Shown in pieces: positions 1 through 8,721 of a stretch of 64,000 nt of DNA; the stretch's first letter is position 1, and every line of letters starts with the position of its first letter. The stretch is taken from NCBI RefSeq assembly GCF_000159995.1, contig NZ_GG700643.1:799195-863194 (forward strand), written 5' to 3'. Source of the DNA: Alloprevotella tannerae ATCC 51259 (GTDB lineage Bacteria; Bacteroidota; Bacteroidia; Bacteroidales; Bacteroidaceae). Both the position numbers and the translations under genes were made by a program. Under the pieces are notes generated by a model. It did no database searches, had not been told where the DNA came from, and saw only the letters and a program-made list of their open reading frames with translations.

Positions 1-78
1 GGGCACGCCCTGATTTCGGATGCGCTTTACCTTGGACTGCACAATACTATTCAACAATATCTTAACTGCTTAAAGTAA
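1..78 (+). CDS. pdxJ: Pyridoxine 5'-phosphate synthase, C-terminal end (partial)
   Basis: Frame 1 is open from the window edge and reads GHALISDALYLGL followed by a short helix and a TAA stop. This resembles the conserved C-terminus of PdxJ, where the last strand of the TIM barrel reads NIGHA(I/L)I. PdxJ condenses 3-amino-1-hydroxyacetone phosphate with deoxyxylulose 5-phosphate to form pyridoxine 5'-phosphate in the cytoplasm. Only 25 residues are visible, so the call rests on one motif. The next gene starts 4 nt downstream, which suggests cotranscription. Confidence 0.7.
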   Translation, partial: GHALISDALYLGLHNTIQQYLNCLK

Positions 79-82
79 TCAT

Positions 83-646
83 ATGATGGTATATATCTTC
101 TTGGCTGATGGGTTTGAGGAGTCGGAGGCTTTATTGCCGGCTGATATTTTGAAAAGGGCAGGTCTTGATGTGTGCTTAGTAAGCATTACGGCGGACAAAC
201 TCGTCGCTTCGAGTCACGGCTTCAAGATTATGGCAGATGCCGTCTTTACTGAGATTGATTTGACGCAGGCCGCGGCGCTTATTATGCCGGGCGGGATGCC
301 GGGCGCTCAAAACTTGTGCGACTTTGCTCCCTTGCGCGAGGCGATCATAAAGCAAAATGAGCGCGGCGGTTTGTTGTGCGCTATCTGTGCCGCACCAATG
401 ACGCTTGGCGCTGCCGGCGTCTTGAAAGATAAGCGGGCTACGTGCTATCCGGGCTTTGAAAAATATTTGGATTGTAAAGTCTATACGGAACGACTCGTAG
501 AAGAAGATGGCCATATCATTACCGGGCGCGGCCCCGGCGCAGCGGCCGAATTTGGCTTTACCATTGCCGAGCGCCTTACGTCGGCTGATTGTGTGGCGCA
601 ATTGCGTCAAGGTATGATTTATGCGCCGACCACTTATCTGCCATAA
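83..646 (+). CDS. DJ-1/PfpI family protein (ThiJ/YajL-like)
   Basis: A 187-residue protein of normal length for the DJ-1 branch of the PfpI superfamily. The N-terminus carries the acidic GFEE motif (about residues 10-13), and the nucleophile elbow reads AICAAP with Cys102, the position of the reactive cysteine in DJ-1. The C-terminal ITGRGPGAAAEF motif is also typical. Family members act as cytoplasmic deglycases, glyoxalases or chaperones; which applies here cannot be told from sequence. Two consecutive ATG codons (83 and 86) are possible starts. It lies directly behind pdxJ, probably in one transcript. Confidence 0.88.
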   Translation: MMVYIFLADGFEESEALLPADILKRAGLDVCLVSITADKLVASSHGFKIMADAVFTEIDLTQAAALIMPGGMPGAQNLCDFAPLREAIIKQNERGGLLCAICAAPMTLGAAGVLKDKRATCYPGFEKYLDCKVYTERLVEEDGHIITGRGPGAAAEFGFTIAERLTSADCVAQLRQGMIYAPTTYLP

Positions 647-671
647 GTTCTTCCGCTCTCGTTCGTCTACA

Positions 672-736
672 TATATAATAATGTGTGCCTGCTGCTGATA
701 GGCTTGTTGGGCTTAAGACGCCTTATAATAATGTGT
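672..736 (+). repeat. Two copies of a TATAATAATGTGT motif
   Basis: The intergenic stretch between the DJ-1 gene and recG holds TATATAATAATGTGT (672-686) and CTTATAATAATGTGT (722-736), 50 nt apart. A third copy of the same core lies at 60187-60203 upstream of rsmH. No function is assigned. The rest of this gap shows no gene. Confidence 0.6.
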
Positions 737-780
737 ACGCGCCGTCAGTTGATTAGGTTTTTATTCAATAGCATTCTCTT

Positions 781-2889
781 TTGACTTCCACTCCGCTCCT
801 CTCACAAGCTATCAAATATCTGAAAGGTGTAGGCCCGCGCAGGGCTGAACTGCTCAGTAAGGAATTGCATATTGATTCGCTGGGCGACTTGCTTTATACC
901 TTTCCCTTTCGCTACATTGATCGCAGCGAAGTGCACGAGATACAAGCTTTGCAGGAAGGAATGCCTTACGTGCAAATTCGCGGCCGCTTTATTTCTTTTA
1001 GTGAGGAAGGAGAAGGGCGTAAGAAGCGTATTTCGGCTGTATTTACAGATGGGACAGGCTATGTGGACGTCGTTTGGTTCGCAGGTTTGAAATATGTGAA
1101 GGAAACTTTGCGTTACGATGAAACTTATTTATTGCTCGGAACGCCGAAGCTTTTTGCCCGACGCATTTCATTTGCGCATCCCGAACTGGAAAAGATTGCG
1201 CCCGACGCGCCTTTGCAGAATTTAGGTTTGCAGCCGGTTTATCATACGACAGAGCGGATGAAGAAGATGGGCTTTACTTCAAAGTCTATGTCAAAGCTGA
1301 TGCAAGCAGCTTTTGCCTTGATTGAAAGTACGCCGCTGCCCGAGACTTTGCCGGCGTGGTTTGTGCAAAAGCATCAGTTGATGGAGCTGACAAAGGCTTT
1401 GCTTACGGCTCACTTCCCGCCCTCTTCTGCGGCACTCCCTGAAGCTTTGCGCCGCCTAAAGTTTGAAGAACTTTTTTATTTGCAGCTGGATATTCTGCGC
1501 TATATGAAGCATCGCCAACTTTCGGTGCAAGGTTTTTGTTTCCCTAAAGTTGGCAACCTCTTTCTACGTTTCTTTCATGAGCGCCTGCCTTTTGAATTAA
1601 CGGGGGCGCAAAAGCGAGTGATTCGCGAAATACGCAATGACGTCGGTAGCGGGCGGCAAATGAATCGCTTATTGCAAGGCGATGTCGGCAGCGGAAAGAC
1701 AATGGTAGCTTTGATGGCTTGCTTATTAGCGCTCGACAATGGCTTTCAGGCCTGCATTATGGCGCCGACAGAGATTCTCGCCGAGCAGCATTTGGCAACT
1801 ATCACGGCGTTTCTTGGCGATTTGCCCTTGCGTGTCGCCCTTCTGACGGGTATTGTGAAAGGTAAGGCGCGCCAAGAAATCTTGGATGGCGTAGCTGATG
1901 GCTCCGTTCAATTGCTGATCGGCACGCACACGTTAATAGAGCCGACCGTCCGCTTTCTCAACTTAGGCTTAGCCGTTATCGATGAGCAACACCGATTCGG
2001 CGTGAAGCAGCGCTCCCAGCTATGGACGAAAAACATTCGCCCGCCCCATATTTTAGTAATGACTGCGACGCCGATCCCGCGTACCTTGGCTATGACCGTT
2101 TACGGCGATTTAGATGTCTCTATTATTGACGAACTCCCACCCGGCAGAAAGCCGATTAAGACCGTACATTATTATCAAGATAACAGTAGCCAACTGTATG
2201 ATGGCCTGCGCTATCAGCTCAGTTTGGGGCGGCAGGCCTACGTCGTTTATCCCCTGATTAAAGAAAATGCCCAAATGGATCTGAAAGCTTTGGAGCAAGG
2301 TTTCGAATCTTTGCGCGAAGTCTTCTCTGATATGGATATTGGCGTGGTGCATGGGCAAATGCGACCGATTGAGAAGGAATCAGAGATGGCCAGGTTTGTT
2401 CGGGGAGAAACGAAGATCCTCGTTTCGACAACGGTTATCGAGGTTGGCGTCAACGTTCCCAATGCCAGTGTGATGGTGATAGAAAATGCCGAGCGTTTTG
2501 GCTTGGCCCAACTTCATCAATTGCGCGGACGTGTAGGGCGAGGAGCAACTCAAAGCTACTGCATTTTAGTAACCAAACGCGAGTTGAGTAAAGATAGTCG
2601 GGCGCGTATCGGTATTATGGTTGATACGAACGATGGCTTTGAAATAGCCGAAGCCGACTTGAAGCTCCGTGGCCCCGGCGACTTGGAAGGAACAGCCCAA
2701 AGCGGACTTCCTTTTGATCTAAAGATTGCCAATATTGTGCGCGACGGCAATCTGCTGCAAACGGCTCGCGAAGCTGCCGAAGCTATTATAGAGGCAGATC
2801 CGCTTTTCGAGCAGTCGAAAAATGCACTTTTCCGCCAGCGTCTTGATCAGTTGAGGCGTGAGAAAATAAACTTTTCAGAGATCTCTTGA
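781..2889 (+). CDS. recG: ATP-dependent DNA helicase RecG
   Basis: A 702-residue protein matching full-length RecG, which remodels stalled replication forks and Holliday junctions. The N-terminal wedge region begins with KGVGPRRAELLSKEL. Helicase motifs follow in order: Walker A GDVGSGKT (about 301-308), the DEQHRFG box (about 401), TATPIPRT, and the C-terminal QLRGRVGRG. The start is a TTG: an in-frame TAG at 769-771 leaves no other start ahead of the conserved wedge sequence, and there is no clear Shine-Dalgarno, as is usual in this phylum. It is followed by a strong terminator hairpin. Confidence 0.97.
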   Translation: MTSTPLLSQAIKYLKGVGPRRAELLSKELHIDSLGDLLYTFPFRYIDRSEVHEIQALQEGMPYVQIRGRFISFSEEGEGRKKRISAVFTDGTGYVDVVWFAGLKYVKETLRYDETYLLLGTPKLFARRISFAHPELEKIAPDAPLQNLGLQPVYHTTERMKKMGFTSKSMSKLMQAAFALIESTPLPETLPAWFVQKHQLMELTKALLTAHFPPSSAALPEALRRLKFEELFYLQLDILRYMKHRQLSVQGFCFPKVGNLFLRFFHERLPFELTGAQKRVIREIRNDVGSGRQMNRLLQGDVGSGKTMVALMACLLALDNGFQACIMAPTEILAEQHLATITAFLGDLPLRVALLTGIVKGKARQEILDGVADGSVQLLIGTHTLIEPTVRFLNLGLAVIDEQHRFGVKQRSQLWTKNIRPPHILVMTATPIPRTLAMTVYGDLDVSIIDELPPGRKPIKTVHYYQDNSSQLYDGLRYQLSLGRQAYVVYPLIKENAQMDLKALEQGFESLREVFSDMDIGVVHGQMRPIEKESEMARFVRGETKILVSTTVIEVGVNVPNASVMVIENAERFGLAQLHQLRGRVGRGATQSYCILVTKRELSKDSRARIGIMVDTNDGFEIAEADLKLRGPGDLEGTAQSGLPFDLKIANIVRDGNLLQTAREAAEAIIEADPLFEQSKNALFRQRLDQLRREKINFSEIS

Positions 2890-3000
2890 GGGTAAAAGAA
2901 ATCGGCAGGCACTCCGCTTATCCCACCTAATCTAAGGTGAACTCGATAAGAAAGGTTCAAGGCGAGTAGAACTGATAAAAACAGATTTAAACTTGTCAAG

Positions 3001-3038
3001 AGCCGCGTTTTCAACCGATGAAAGCGCGGCTGTTTTCG
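3001..3038 (+). terminator. Terminator downstream of recG
   Basis: A 12-bp stem (AGCCGCGTTTTC paired with GAAAGCGCGGCT, one G-U pair) with a 7-nt loop, followed by GTTTTCGT. The same stem-loop recurs after both HU-related genes (9422 and 14401), so it appears to be part of a duplicated module rather than specific to recG. Confidence 0.75.
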
Positions 3039-3093
3039 TATGCCTTCAAAACTCCGCCAACTGTTCGTGAAATTAGGCTTAGGATGTTGAGCA

Positions 3094-3133
3094 AACTTTC
3101 TCCTATGATCGAAAAAAGTCGCTTATAAGACAA
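3094..3133 (+). repeat. Truncated 22-nt periodic array (family a)
   Basis: Two units, starting near 3099 and 3121, match the arrays downstream of the HU-related genes (CTTTCTCCTATGATCGAAAAA, then CTTATAAGAC). The array stops exactly where the IS982-like remnant begins, so the insertion or a deletion probably cut it. Confidence 0.6.
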
Positions 3134-3284
3134 GAACATTGCACAGGTGGAACACTCCGGACATAGATGCTTTGACAATTTCATCGTCAACTTATTAGGG
3201 GTAATTGCTGCCTATTGCCTGTTTCCTAAGAAGCCGTGCATCAATGTACAAAGGATCATTGACACACAGCTTGCATTGTTCTGA
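3132..3284 (+). pseudogene. IS982-family transposase, C-terminal remnant
   Basis: Translation in this frame gives KNIAQVEHSGHRCFDNF, then LLGVIAAYCLFPKKP and a TGA stop, the typical C-terminus of IS982-family transposases. There is no start codon: an in-frame TAA at 3126 precedes it, so only about the last 50 residues survive. The 20 nt after the stop (GAATTCGTCTAACTCACG) match those after the second remnant at 8647 and probably represent the right end of the element. Confidence 0.8.
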
Positions 3285-3300
3285 ATTCGTCTAACTCACG

Positions 3301-4236
3301 TTATTTACTATGTATTGAGTCTTGCGGCGAACCAATTGTTATATTCATATGGTTGCTGATTTTCTCAGCGTTAATGTGTTGTCTGTATTCATTTGGGGTT
3401 AGATGTATCTCTCTTAAGAATTGTTCGTAAAACAGTGTTGGTGTATTGTATCCCGAGTTAAAAGCCACTTCATTGACCGTAAGGTTCGAATGAGTTAGTA
3501 ATTTACAAGCATATTCAATGCGTATATTGGCAAGTACTTGGAATATACTCTTGTTGGTACATTTCTTAAAATATCGGCAAAGTGACGTCGGATTCTGACT
3601 AACAAAGTCAGCAAGTTCCGTGAGAACAATCTTCTTCTGGAAGTTATTATATAAATAGGTGAATACCTTGTCAATGGCAGTATCGGTATTAGGAGCTTTG
3701 TAATGGCTGAATGCTATTGGTGATAATAGCTTTGTTTGTGAACAGTTATATAATCTTTCGAGAATCTCATACAAAGCAATCAGACGCCTTGTATAGGACT
3801 GTGAATCGAACAATGATAACCTTGAGAGGAGGTCCTCATATAATCCTTCATCATAGAAACGTATGCCATACTGGCTTTTCGATAGCAAATCAGCAATATG
3901 TTCATAGTCTGGTAGGTTAAGAATATCGGGTGGAAACATGTCTGGACAGAACTGTATTGTTTCACTTGTACTATGTTCCATAGCTTCTGTCTCTTGGCTA
4001 TTTCCCATTCTACTTTTGCATAAATGCAGATGGGGAATATTACTTCCGATAAGTGCAACGTCGCCCTTTTTGTAGTCAGCAACCCCCTCTCCAACGAATT
4101 CAGTCCCACTTCCGCTGGTAAACAGGATGAGTTCATATTCGGAATGTCTATGAAATGGTAGATTAAACTCAGTGTATGTAATGTGACTGCACCTGGTTTG
4201 CACATTATGTACTATCTTTCTATCAAGTATTACCAT
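3301..4236 (-). CDS. AraC family transcriptional regulator
   Basis: About 311 residues. The N-terminal half is cupin-like (FHRHSEYELILFTSGSGTEFVGEG), the usual effector-binding domain; the C-terminal ~90 residues form the AraC double helix-turn-helix (ELADFVSQNPTSLCRYFKKC and VNEVAFNSGYNTPTLFYEQF). The upstream ATG at 4275 would overlap a TATCTTTG promoter box at 4280-4273, so the start at 4236 is preferred. It is divergent from a dehydrogenase fragment and a sugar permease and probably controlled them. Its base composition is AT-rich compared with recG and alaS. The stop codon lies at the presumed IS982 end, so the last residues may have been altered by the insertion. Confidence 0.88.
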   Translation of the reverse strand: MVILDRKIVHNVQTRCSHITYTEFNLPFHRHSEYELILFTSGSGTEFVGEGVADYKKGDVALIGSNIPHLHLCKSRMGNSQETEAMEHSTSETIQFCPDMFPPDILNLPDYEHIADLLSKSQYGIRFYDEGLYEDLLSRLSLFDSQSYTRRLIALYEILERLYNCSQTKLLSPIAFSHYKAPNTDTAIDKVFTYLYNNFQKKIVLTELADFVSQNPTSLCRYFKKCTNKSIFQVLANIRIEYACKLLTHSNLTVNEVAFNSGYNTPTLFYEQFLREIHLTPNEYRQHINAEKISNHMNITIGSPQDSIHSK

Positions 4237-4307
4237 CTTTTTCTGCAAATGTAAATATACTCTATAACAACGCAAAGATAGTGAATATTCTTGTTAAAAA
4301 CAAGTTG

Positions 4308-4315
4308 TACCTTTG
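4308..4315 (+). promoter_or_regulatory. Promoter -7 box (TACCTTTG) ahead of the truncated dehydrogenase
   Basis: TACCTTTG matches the Bacteroidetes -7 consensus TAnnTTTG, 20 nt before the ATG. No convincing -33 TTTG is found at the expected distance. It sits back to back with the TATCTTTG box of the AraC gene. Confidence 0.45.
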
Positions 4316-4335
4316 CAATATCAAGATAACTATAA

Positions 4336-4644
4336 ATGACAGCTTATAATGCTTCTAAAGCAGCTACTGTTAATATGACACGTTCTATGGCGTTGAGCTA
4401 TGGTAAGTATGGTATACGTGTGAATTGTGTAGCACTTGGTCCAACAAATACCAGTATGTTCCCGCAAGAACTTAAGAAAGTTTTCTCAAAGAACAGCCCT
4501 CTTGAGCGTATTGTTGAACCAGATGAGATTGCTAAAGCAGTGTTCTTTATGGCTACAGACGCATCGAGTGCAATAACTGGAGAGACGATTCCTGTTACAG
4601 CAGGCTTTGAAATATCTACAGGGCAGCCTAAGATGATAGATTAA
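4336..4644 (+). pseudogene. Short-chain dehydrogenase, N-terminally truncated
   Basis: The 102-residue reading frame starts at the active-site YxxxK motif (TAYNASKAA) and continues through the typical C-terminal half (GIRVNCVALGP, then a TGETIPVTAGF end). The whole Rossmann nucleotide-binding half, with its glycine motif, and the catalytic Ser are missing; intact members are about 250 residues. It cannot be an active dehydrogenase as it stands. The frame itself is clean and a promoter box precedes it, so a short protein could still be made. It looks like the product of a deletion that joined the upstream region to the middle of the gene. Confidence 0.8.
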
Positions 4645-4852
4645 AAGGCGGTCATACATTACCTATTCTACGGCCAATCATGACTTATTATAGGGTGTAT
4701 ACTGTTGCCACCAATTATATATCAAGGTTTATTCAGTCTGTTTTATGCCATCATAAAAGGGACAATGGAAACATAACTTGATAATAAGTGAATCAGAGTT
4801 AGCTCATTTTTTTAAACACAACAATTATCTCTTAACTAAAAAAAGTTTATAT

Positions 4853-6052
4853 ATGAAAGATAAAAACAACTTCATTATACCAATGCTTTTCCTTGCTTTC
4901 ATGTTCTTTACTTGTGGCTTTGCATTGGGAATCAATTCCTTATTAGTACCAGTATTGAAGGTTTCGCTAAGCGTTTCGTCCACAGAAGCATATATGCTTA
5001 TAGGTGCTACGTTCTTACCATTCCTTATCTTTGGTTATCCAGCAGGCTTATTGATAAGTAAAATTGGATATAAGCGTACGATGGCTGCAGCTTTTGCCAT
5101 GTTTGCTATAGCCTTCGGAGTGTTTATTCTCTCTGCAGCTGAAAGGAGTTTCATTATCTTTTTATTGGCATCTTTCCTTTGTGGAACAGCTAATACGTTC
5201 CTACAATCTGCTATAAATCCTTATGTAACAATCCTTGGACCAACGGAGAGTGCAGCAAAAAGAATCTCTATTATGGGCATGATAAACAAGTTAGCATGGC
5301 CTGTATCACCTTTGTTTATTGCTCTTTTTGCAAGTAATAGTGGAGGTGTTGGCTTGGAAGATCTTGACAAACCGTTCTTGGTTATAATCTGCTTATTTGT
5401 AATCTTAGGTGTCGTAGCACTTATATCACCATTGCCAGAGGTGAAAGCTGCTGGAGAAGATGACGCCGATGCAGATTCAGCAGTATCCGACTACGCAAAC
5501 AGTAAGCATTCTGTCTTCCAGTTCCCACATCTTGTTCTTGGAGCAATTGCCATATTCTTTTATGTTGGTTCAGAGACCATCGTCTTGGGTACACTTATAG
5601 ATTATGCAAGTGAATTAGGTCTTCCTCATCCTCATACGTACTCATGGATTACCCCAATCAGCATCAGTATAGGATATATCGCAGGTATTATTCTTATTCC
5701 TAAGTATCTTTCACAGACGAAAGCCTTACAGATCTGTTCCTTCGTTGCACTGTTTGGAACGCTACTTGTATTGTTACTCCCGGGTGTTTATAGTATTTAT
5801 GCTGTAGGTATCATGGCATTAGGCTGCTCATTGATGTGGCCAGCATTCTGGCCTTTGGCTCTTATGGACTTGGGTAAATATACCAAGGAAGGCTCATCAC
5901 TAATGACAATGGGACTTATCGGTGGTGCTGTTATCACTGTGTTGTTCGGACTTATTAAGGATGTTAGCAACATTCAATATGCGTATGGGATCTGTTTTGT
6001 CAGCTTCTCTTATATCCTTTTCTATGCATTCAAGGGCTATAAGTTGAGATAA
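4853..6052 (+). CDS. Sugar MFS transporter, FucP/GluP-like (FHS family)
   Basis: About 399 residues with twelve predicted membrane segments. The N-terminus (FFTCGFALGINSLLVPVL), the LISKIGYKRTM loop and the GTANTFLQSAINPYV helix resemble the fucose:proton symporter family. The ATG at 4853 (MKDKNN) is preferred over an upstream TTG, because membrane segment 1 begins about ten residues later and the extension is not family-like. Together with the AraC regulator and the dehydrogenase fragment it looks like the remains of a small sugar-use cluster. It is AT-rich, consistent with transfer. The exact substrate cannot be read from sequence. Confidence 0.85.
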   Translation: MKDKNNFIIPMLFLAFMFFTCGFALGINSLLVPVLKVSLSVSSTEAYMLIGATFLPFLIFGYPAGLLISKIGYKRTMAAAFAMFAIAFGVFILSAAERSFIIFLLASFLCGTANTFLQSAINPYVTILGPTESAAKRISIMGMINKLAWPVSPLFIALFASNSGGVGLEDLDKPFLVIICLFVILGVVALISPLPEVKAAGEDDADADSAVSDYANSKHSVFQFPHLVLGAIAIFFYVGSETIVLGTLIDYASELGLPHPHTYSWITPISISIGYIAGIILIPKYLSQTKALQICSFVALFGTLLVLLLPGVYSIYAVGIMALGCSLMWPAFWPLALMDLGKYTKEGSSLMTMGLIGGAVITVLFGLIKDVSNIQYAYGICFVSFSYILFYAFKGYKLR

Positions 6053-6130
6053 AAACTTCTTCTATAGCATAAGCATATCGGTAATCTATTTGAGAAGTGA
6101 TATAAGTTGAATTGAAAACTTCTCCTTCTA

Positions 6131-6184
6131 CAGCTCGTGAAGCTCTTTGTCCTTTTTAAAGGAGGACATAGAGCGTGCGAGCTG
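6131..6184. other. Long imperfect hairpin downstream of the sugar permease
   Basis: CAGCTCG (6131) pairs with CGAGCTG (6178-6184), enclosing further paired blocks GCTCT/AGAGC and GTCCT/AGGAGGAC around a TTTTTAA loop. There is no U-tract after it, so it is not a standard terminator, but it may mark the transcript end. The remaining gap up to the IS5 element shows no gene. Confidence 0.5.
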
Positions 6185-6488
6185 AATCTATTAAGTAGTC
6201 TCTCAGCTTACAGTATATCCATAATGGTCCATATTATTGGTCATGGTTCTGTCGCTGAAACACAATTAATTCTTTGTAAACTGTCGTTGGAACGTTAAAA
6301 AATCACCGACTGAAAGACACATTTTTGATTGCCAATCCCGCCGTTTCTTTCGTCTTCTTCACGTCCGTTTCTCAGTCTGTTCACCCACCTTGAGACCTTT
6401 GCACAATAGATCAGTCTATTTTACCACTTGTCCTATTGTTTATTAGCGTTTTATTTCGTATATTAGCACTATAAGATGACACAAAATT

Positions 6489-7571
6489 ATGGCAAGACAA
6501 GGAAAATCCACCAACGACGAAGTCTCATTTGCAGACGTCATGTTAGAGAAGAGATGCAGGAAAGCTCAGAATGTATTTTTGAATCAAGTCGACAGGCTTA
6601 TCGATTGGCGTCCTATTCGCACGCTGATCAACAAGAAGTACACCAAGCGGCAAAATGCGGCAGGAGCTCCGGCCTATGATGTCATCCTGCTTTTCAAAAT
6701 GCTTCTTTTGCAGACCTGGTATGGATTGAGTGACTGTGCCTTGGAAGAGCGTGTCAACGACTCGGTGACGTTTTCTCGATTTCTAGGGCTGAGTATGGAA
6801 GCCGTCTCTCCGGATCACAGTACGATCAGCCGTTTCAGGACTGCCCTGACAGAGTCTGGACTCATGGACAAGTTACTGAAAGCCTTCAATAAACAATTGA
6901 GCGCCCATCATATCTCTATCAAGGAAGGAGTTCTGATCGATGCGAGCATTGTCGACAGCCCTCACCGCCCTAATGGGACATTGCGCATCACTGTGGCTGA
7001 TGATCGTGAAGATACACGCAGTGATGACGAAAAGGATGAAGAGGAGGCTTACCATAAGTTCCTTTTGCAGGAACGCAAGGGGACAGACGGTGAAGCCCGG
7101 TGGGTAAAGAAGAAAGTCTATCGATATGGTTATAAGAAACATGTGTTGACAAACAGGGAAGGAATCATTCGGCAAGTCATCACCACCCCGGCCAATCGTA
7201 ACGATCTGAAGGAGTTGATACCATTGTTGAGAGAAGAGGATCTCCCTGCCGATACACCTGTCTATGCGGATAAGGGCTATGCAACGGAGGAGAACCGAGC
7301 CTTTTTAGCCAGGCATCACTTACGGGATTGTATCATGCACAGGGCATATCGCAACCGGCCCTTGAGCCAAGCACAACATCTCTTTAACCGCTCCATAAGT
7401 CCTATTCGCAGTGTCATAGAACGTACCTTTGGCAGCATCCGTCGGTGGTTTGATGGTGGACGTTGCCGATATCGAGGCCTTGCTAAGACGCATACACAGA
7501 ACATCCTCGAAAGCATAGCCTTTAATCTATATCGAACACCAGGGCTTATTATATCCAAATGTGTCAAGTAA
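6489..7571 (+). CDS. IS5-family transposase
   Basis: An intact 360-residue DDE transposase. The N-terminal part carries the IS5-type sequence PAYDVILLFKMLLLQTWYGLSD and the SPDHSTISRFR block; the catalytic acids are expected at Asp151 (LIDASIVD), Asp261 (YADKGY) and Glu311 (VIERTFGSIRRWF). It cuts and joins the element ends. The first ATG of the frame is taken as the start. It fills most of the 1.3-kb element. Confidence 0.95.
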   Translation: MARQGKSTNDEVSFADVMLEKRCRKAQNVFLNQVDRLIDWRPIRTLINKKYTKRQNAAGAPAYDVILLFKMLLLQTWYGLSDCALEERVNDSVTFSRFLGLSMEAVSPDHSTISRFRTALTESGLMDKLLKAFNKQLSAHHISIKEGVLIDASIVDSPHRPNGTLRITVADDREDTRSDDEKDEEEAYHKFLLQERKGTDGEARWVKKKVYRYGYKKHVLTNREGIIRQVITTPANRNDLKELIPLLREEDLPADTPVYADKGYATEENRAFLARHHLRDCIMHRAYRNRPLSQAQHLFNRSISPIRSVIERTFGSIRRWFDGGRCRYRGLAKTHTQNILESIAFNLYRTPGLIISKCVK

Positions 7572-7579
7572 GTAAAGAT

Positions 7580-7618
7580 TTCCCCGGTCGGGCCCGAGTT
7601 TGAGGCCCAACCGGGGGA
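7580..7618 (+). terminator. Hairpin after the transposase gene
   Basis: CCCCGGTCGGGCC (7582-7594) pairs with GGCCCAACCGGGG (7604-7616) apart from one mismatch, around a 9-nt loop. It lies about 10 nt behind the transposase stop, inside the element. There is no T-tract, so it could also block read-through or translation from outside. Confidence 0.55.
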
Positions 7619-7721
7619 AAGGGGGACCTTATCATCCTCGATAGTTACCCTTCTTCAAGCAAAAATGATCCTGAAAAGGAAGATAATTATTGTCCGCCCC
7701 ATTTTTCAAAGGTCTCACCTT

Positions 7722-8282
7722 TTGAATCGGTAAAGCCGCTACCCTGATGACAAAGCACACTGACCTTACTTTGAAAAACACAACGGAACGAACAGAAACA
7801 AAAATCCTTACACTTCTCACTTCGCTATCTTTCACTTTCCCTACCATATCCCTTCTTTATCACCTTTGTAACATTCAAGATATCAACAGGTTACAAACGG
7901 GCTTGTAAAAGGTACCCTTTTACATTGCAAAACATGCCCTTTTACACATCAAAAGATCGTAGATTAAAAAGCAGATGAGAATAATCTTTACATCTGAACA
8001 GTCCTTCCCTCCCTCCGTTCTGCTCAAATGCGAGGAGAGAAAGCGCAGAGATTCCCTAAAAAACAGCTGTTATGAGCGTGTAAATCTTTATATTAAGATT
8101 AATGTTCTCACTACTGATGGTATCCGCGTAAAGCCTCTTATAGATCGCAGTCTCTCTTGTTTTTGCTTTTATGTTACCGTGATCTCGACGAATTATAAGT
8201 GTCTATGGATTTGGTGATTAGTGAAAATCGTTGTAGCATTAAGGAGTTAATATACAAACAGTTATAAATAAAAACCGTAATA
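7722..8282. other. AT-rich non-coding stretch
   Basis: No supportable gene. The only clear structure is a perfect 9-bp inverted repeat, TGTAAAAGG / CCTTTTACA with a 3-nt loop (7904-7924), followed by another CCCTTTTACA at about 7936. The short frames on either strand lack any protein-like pattern. Confidence 0.5.
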
Positions 8283-8647
8283 ATCACCTATGGAGGAGTT
8301 ACTGAAATATTTTGTATGGTAGTTGATTCCTGCAAGTTTTTTGATGCAATGATAGCAAAATATACGCTAAAACCTACAGGAAAAGGAAATATCATCGAAA
8401 TTCTACAATGTCAAAGGCAGAAGTTATGCTGGTAATGATTCCTTTCCACGGTTCTGGTTATCGCTGCTTTATTGAAACGGTGAATGATGAACTAAAGAAC
8501 ATTGCGCAGGTGGAACACTCCAGACATAGATGCTTTGACCGCTTCATCATCAACTTATTATAGGCAATTACCACCTATTTCCTATTTCCAAAGAAGCCGT
8601 CCATCAATGCACAAAGCATCATTTACACTCCCCTTACATCGTTCTGA
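8283..8647 (+). pseudogene. IS982-family transposase remnant, frameshifted and internally deleted
   Basis: Three pieces of one transposase are readable: GGVTEIFCMVVDSCKFFDAM through KYTLKPTGK (from 8292), then after a frame change KRKYHRNSTMSKAEVMLVMI through FHGSGYRCF, then directly IETVNDELKNIAQVEHSRHR to FPKKPSIN and a TGA. The central catalytic part is deleted, and a TAG interrupts the tail at the position of the LLG motif. The C-terminal part is clearly homologous to the remnant at 3132-3284 and lies in the same orientation. The two remnants bracket the AT-rich island. Confidence 0.82.
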
Positions 8648-8721
8648 ATTCGTCGAACTCACGTTAAATAACGAACGCAATGTTATTATAACCTCAACCA
8701 ACAAAGCCCACACCCGCACCG

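Larger units (their letters stand above)
6387..7721 (+). mobile_element. IS5-family insertion sequence with 5-bp target duplication
   Basis: The ends are GAGACCTTTG at 6392 and its reverse complement CAAAGGTCTC ending at 7716; the similarity continues imperfectly for about 24 bp. The element itself is 1325 bp. The pentamer ACCTT occurs immediately outside both ends (6387-6391 and 7717-7721), the mark of a target duplication. The single transposase gene is intact and the ends look unaltered, so the insertion appears recent. Similar elements are known from Porphyromonas and Prevotella. Confidence 0.88.

Noticed and set aside
7632-7847. A 71-codon minus-strand frame spanning the right end of the IS5 element
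   Set aside because: It crosses the insertion junction and has repetitive Val/Arg-rich composition, so it is accidental.
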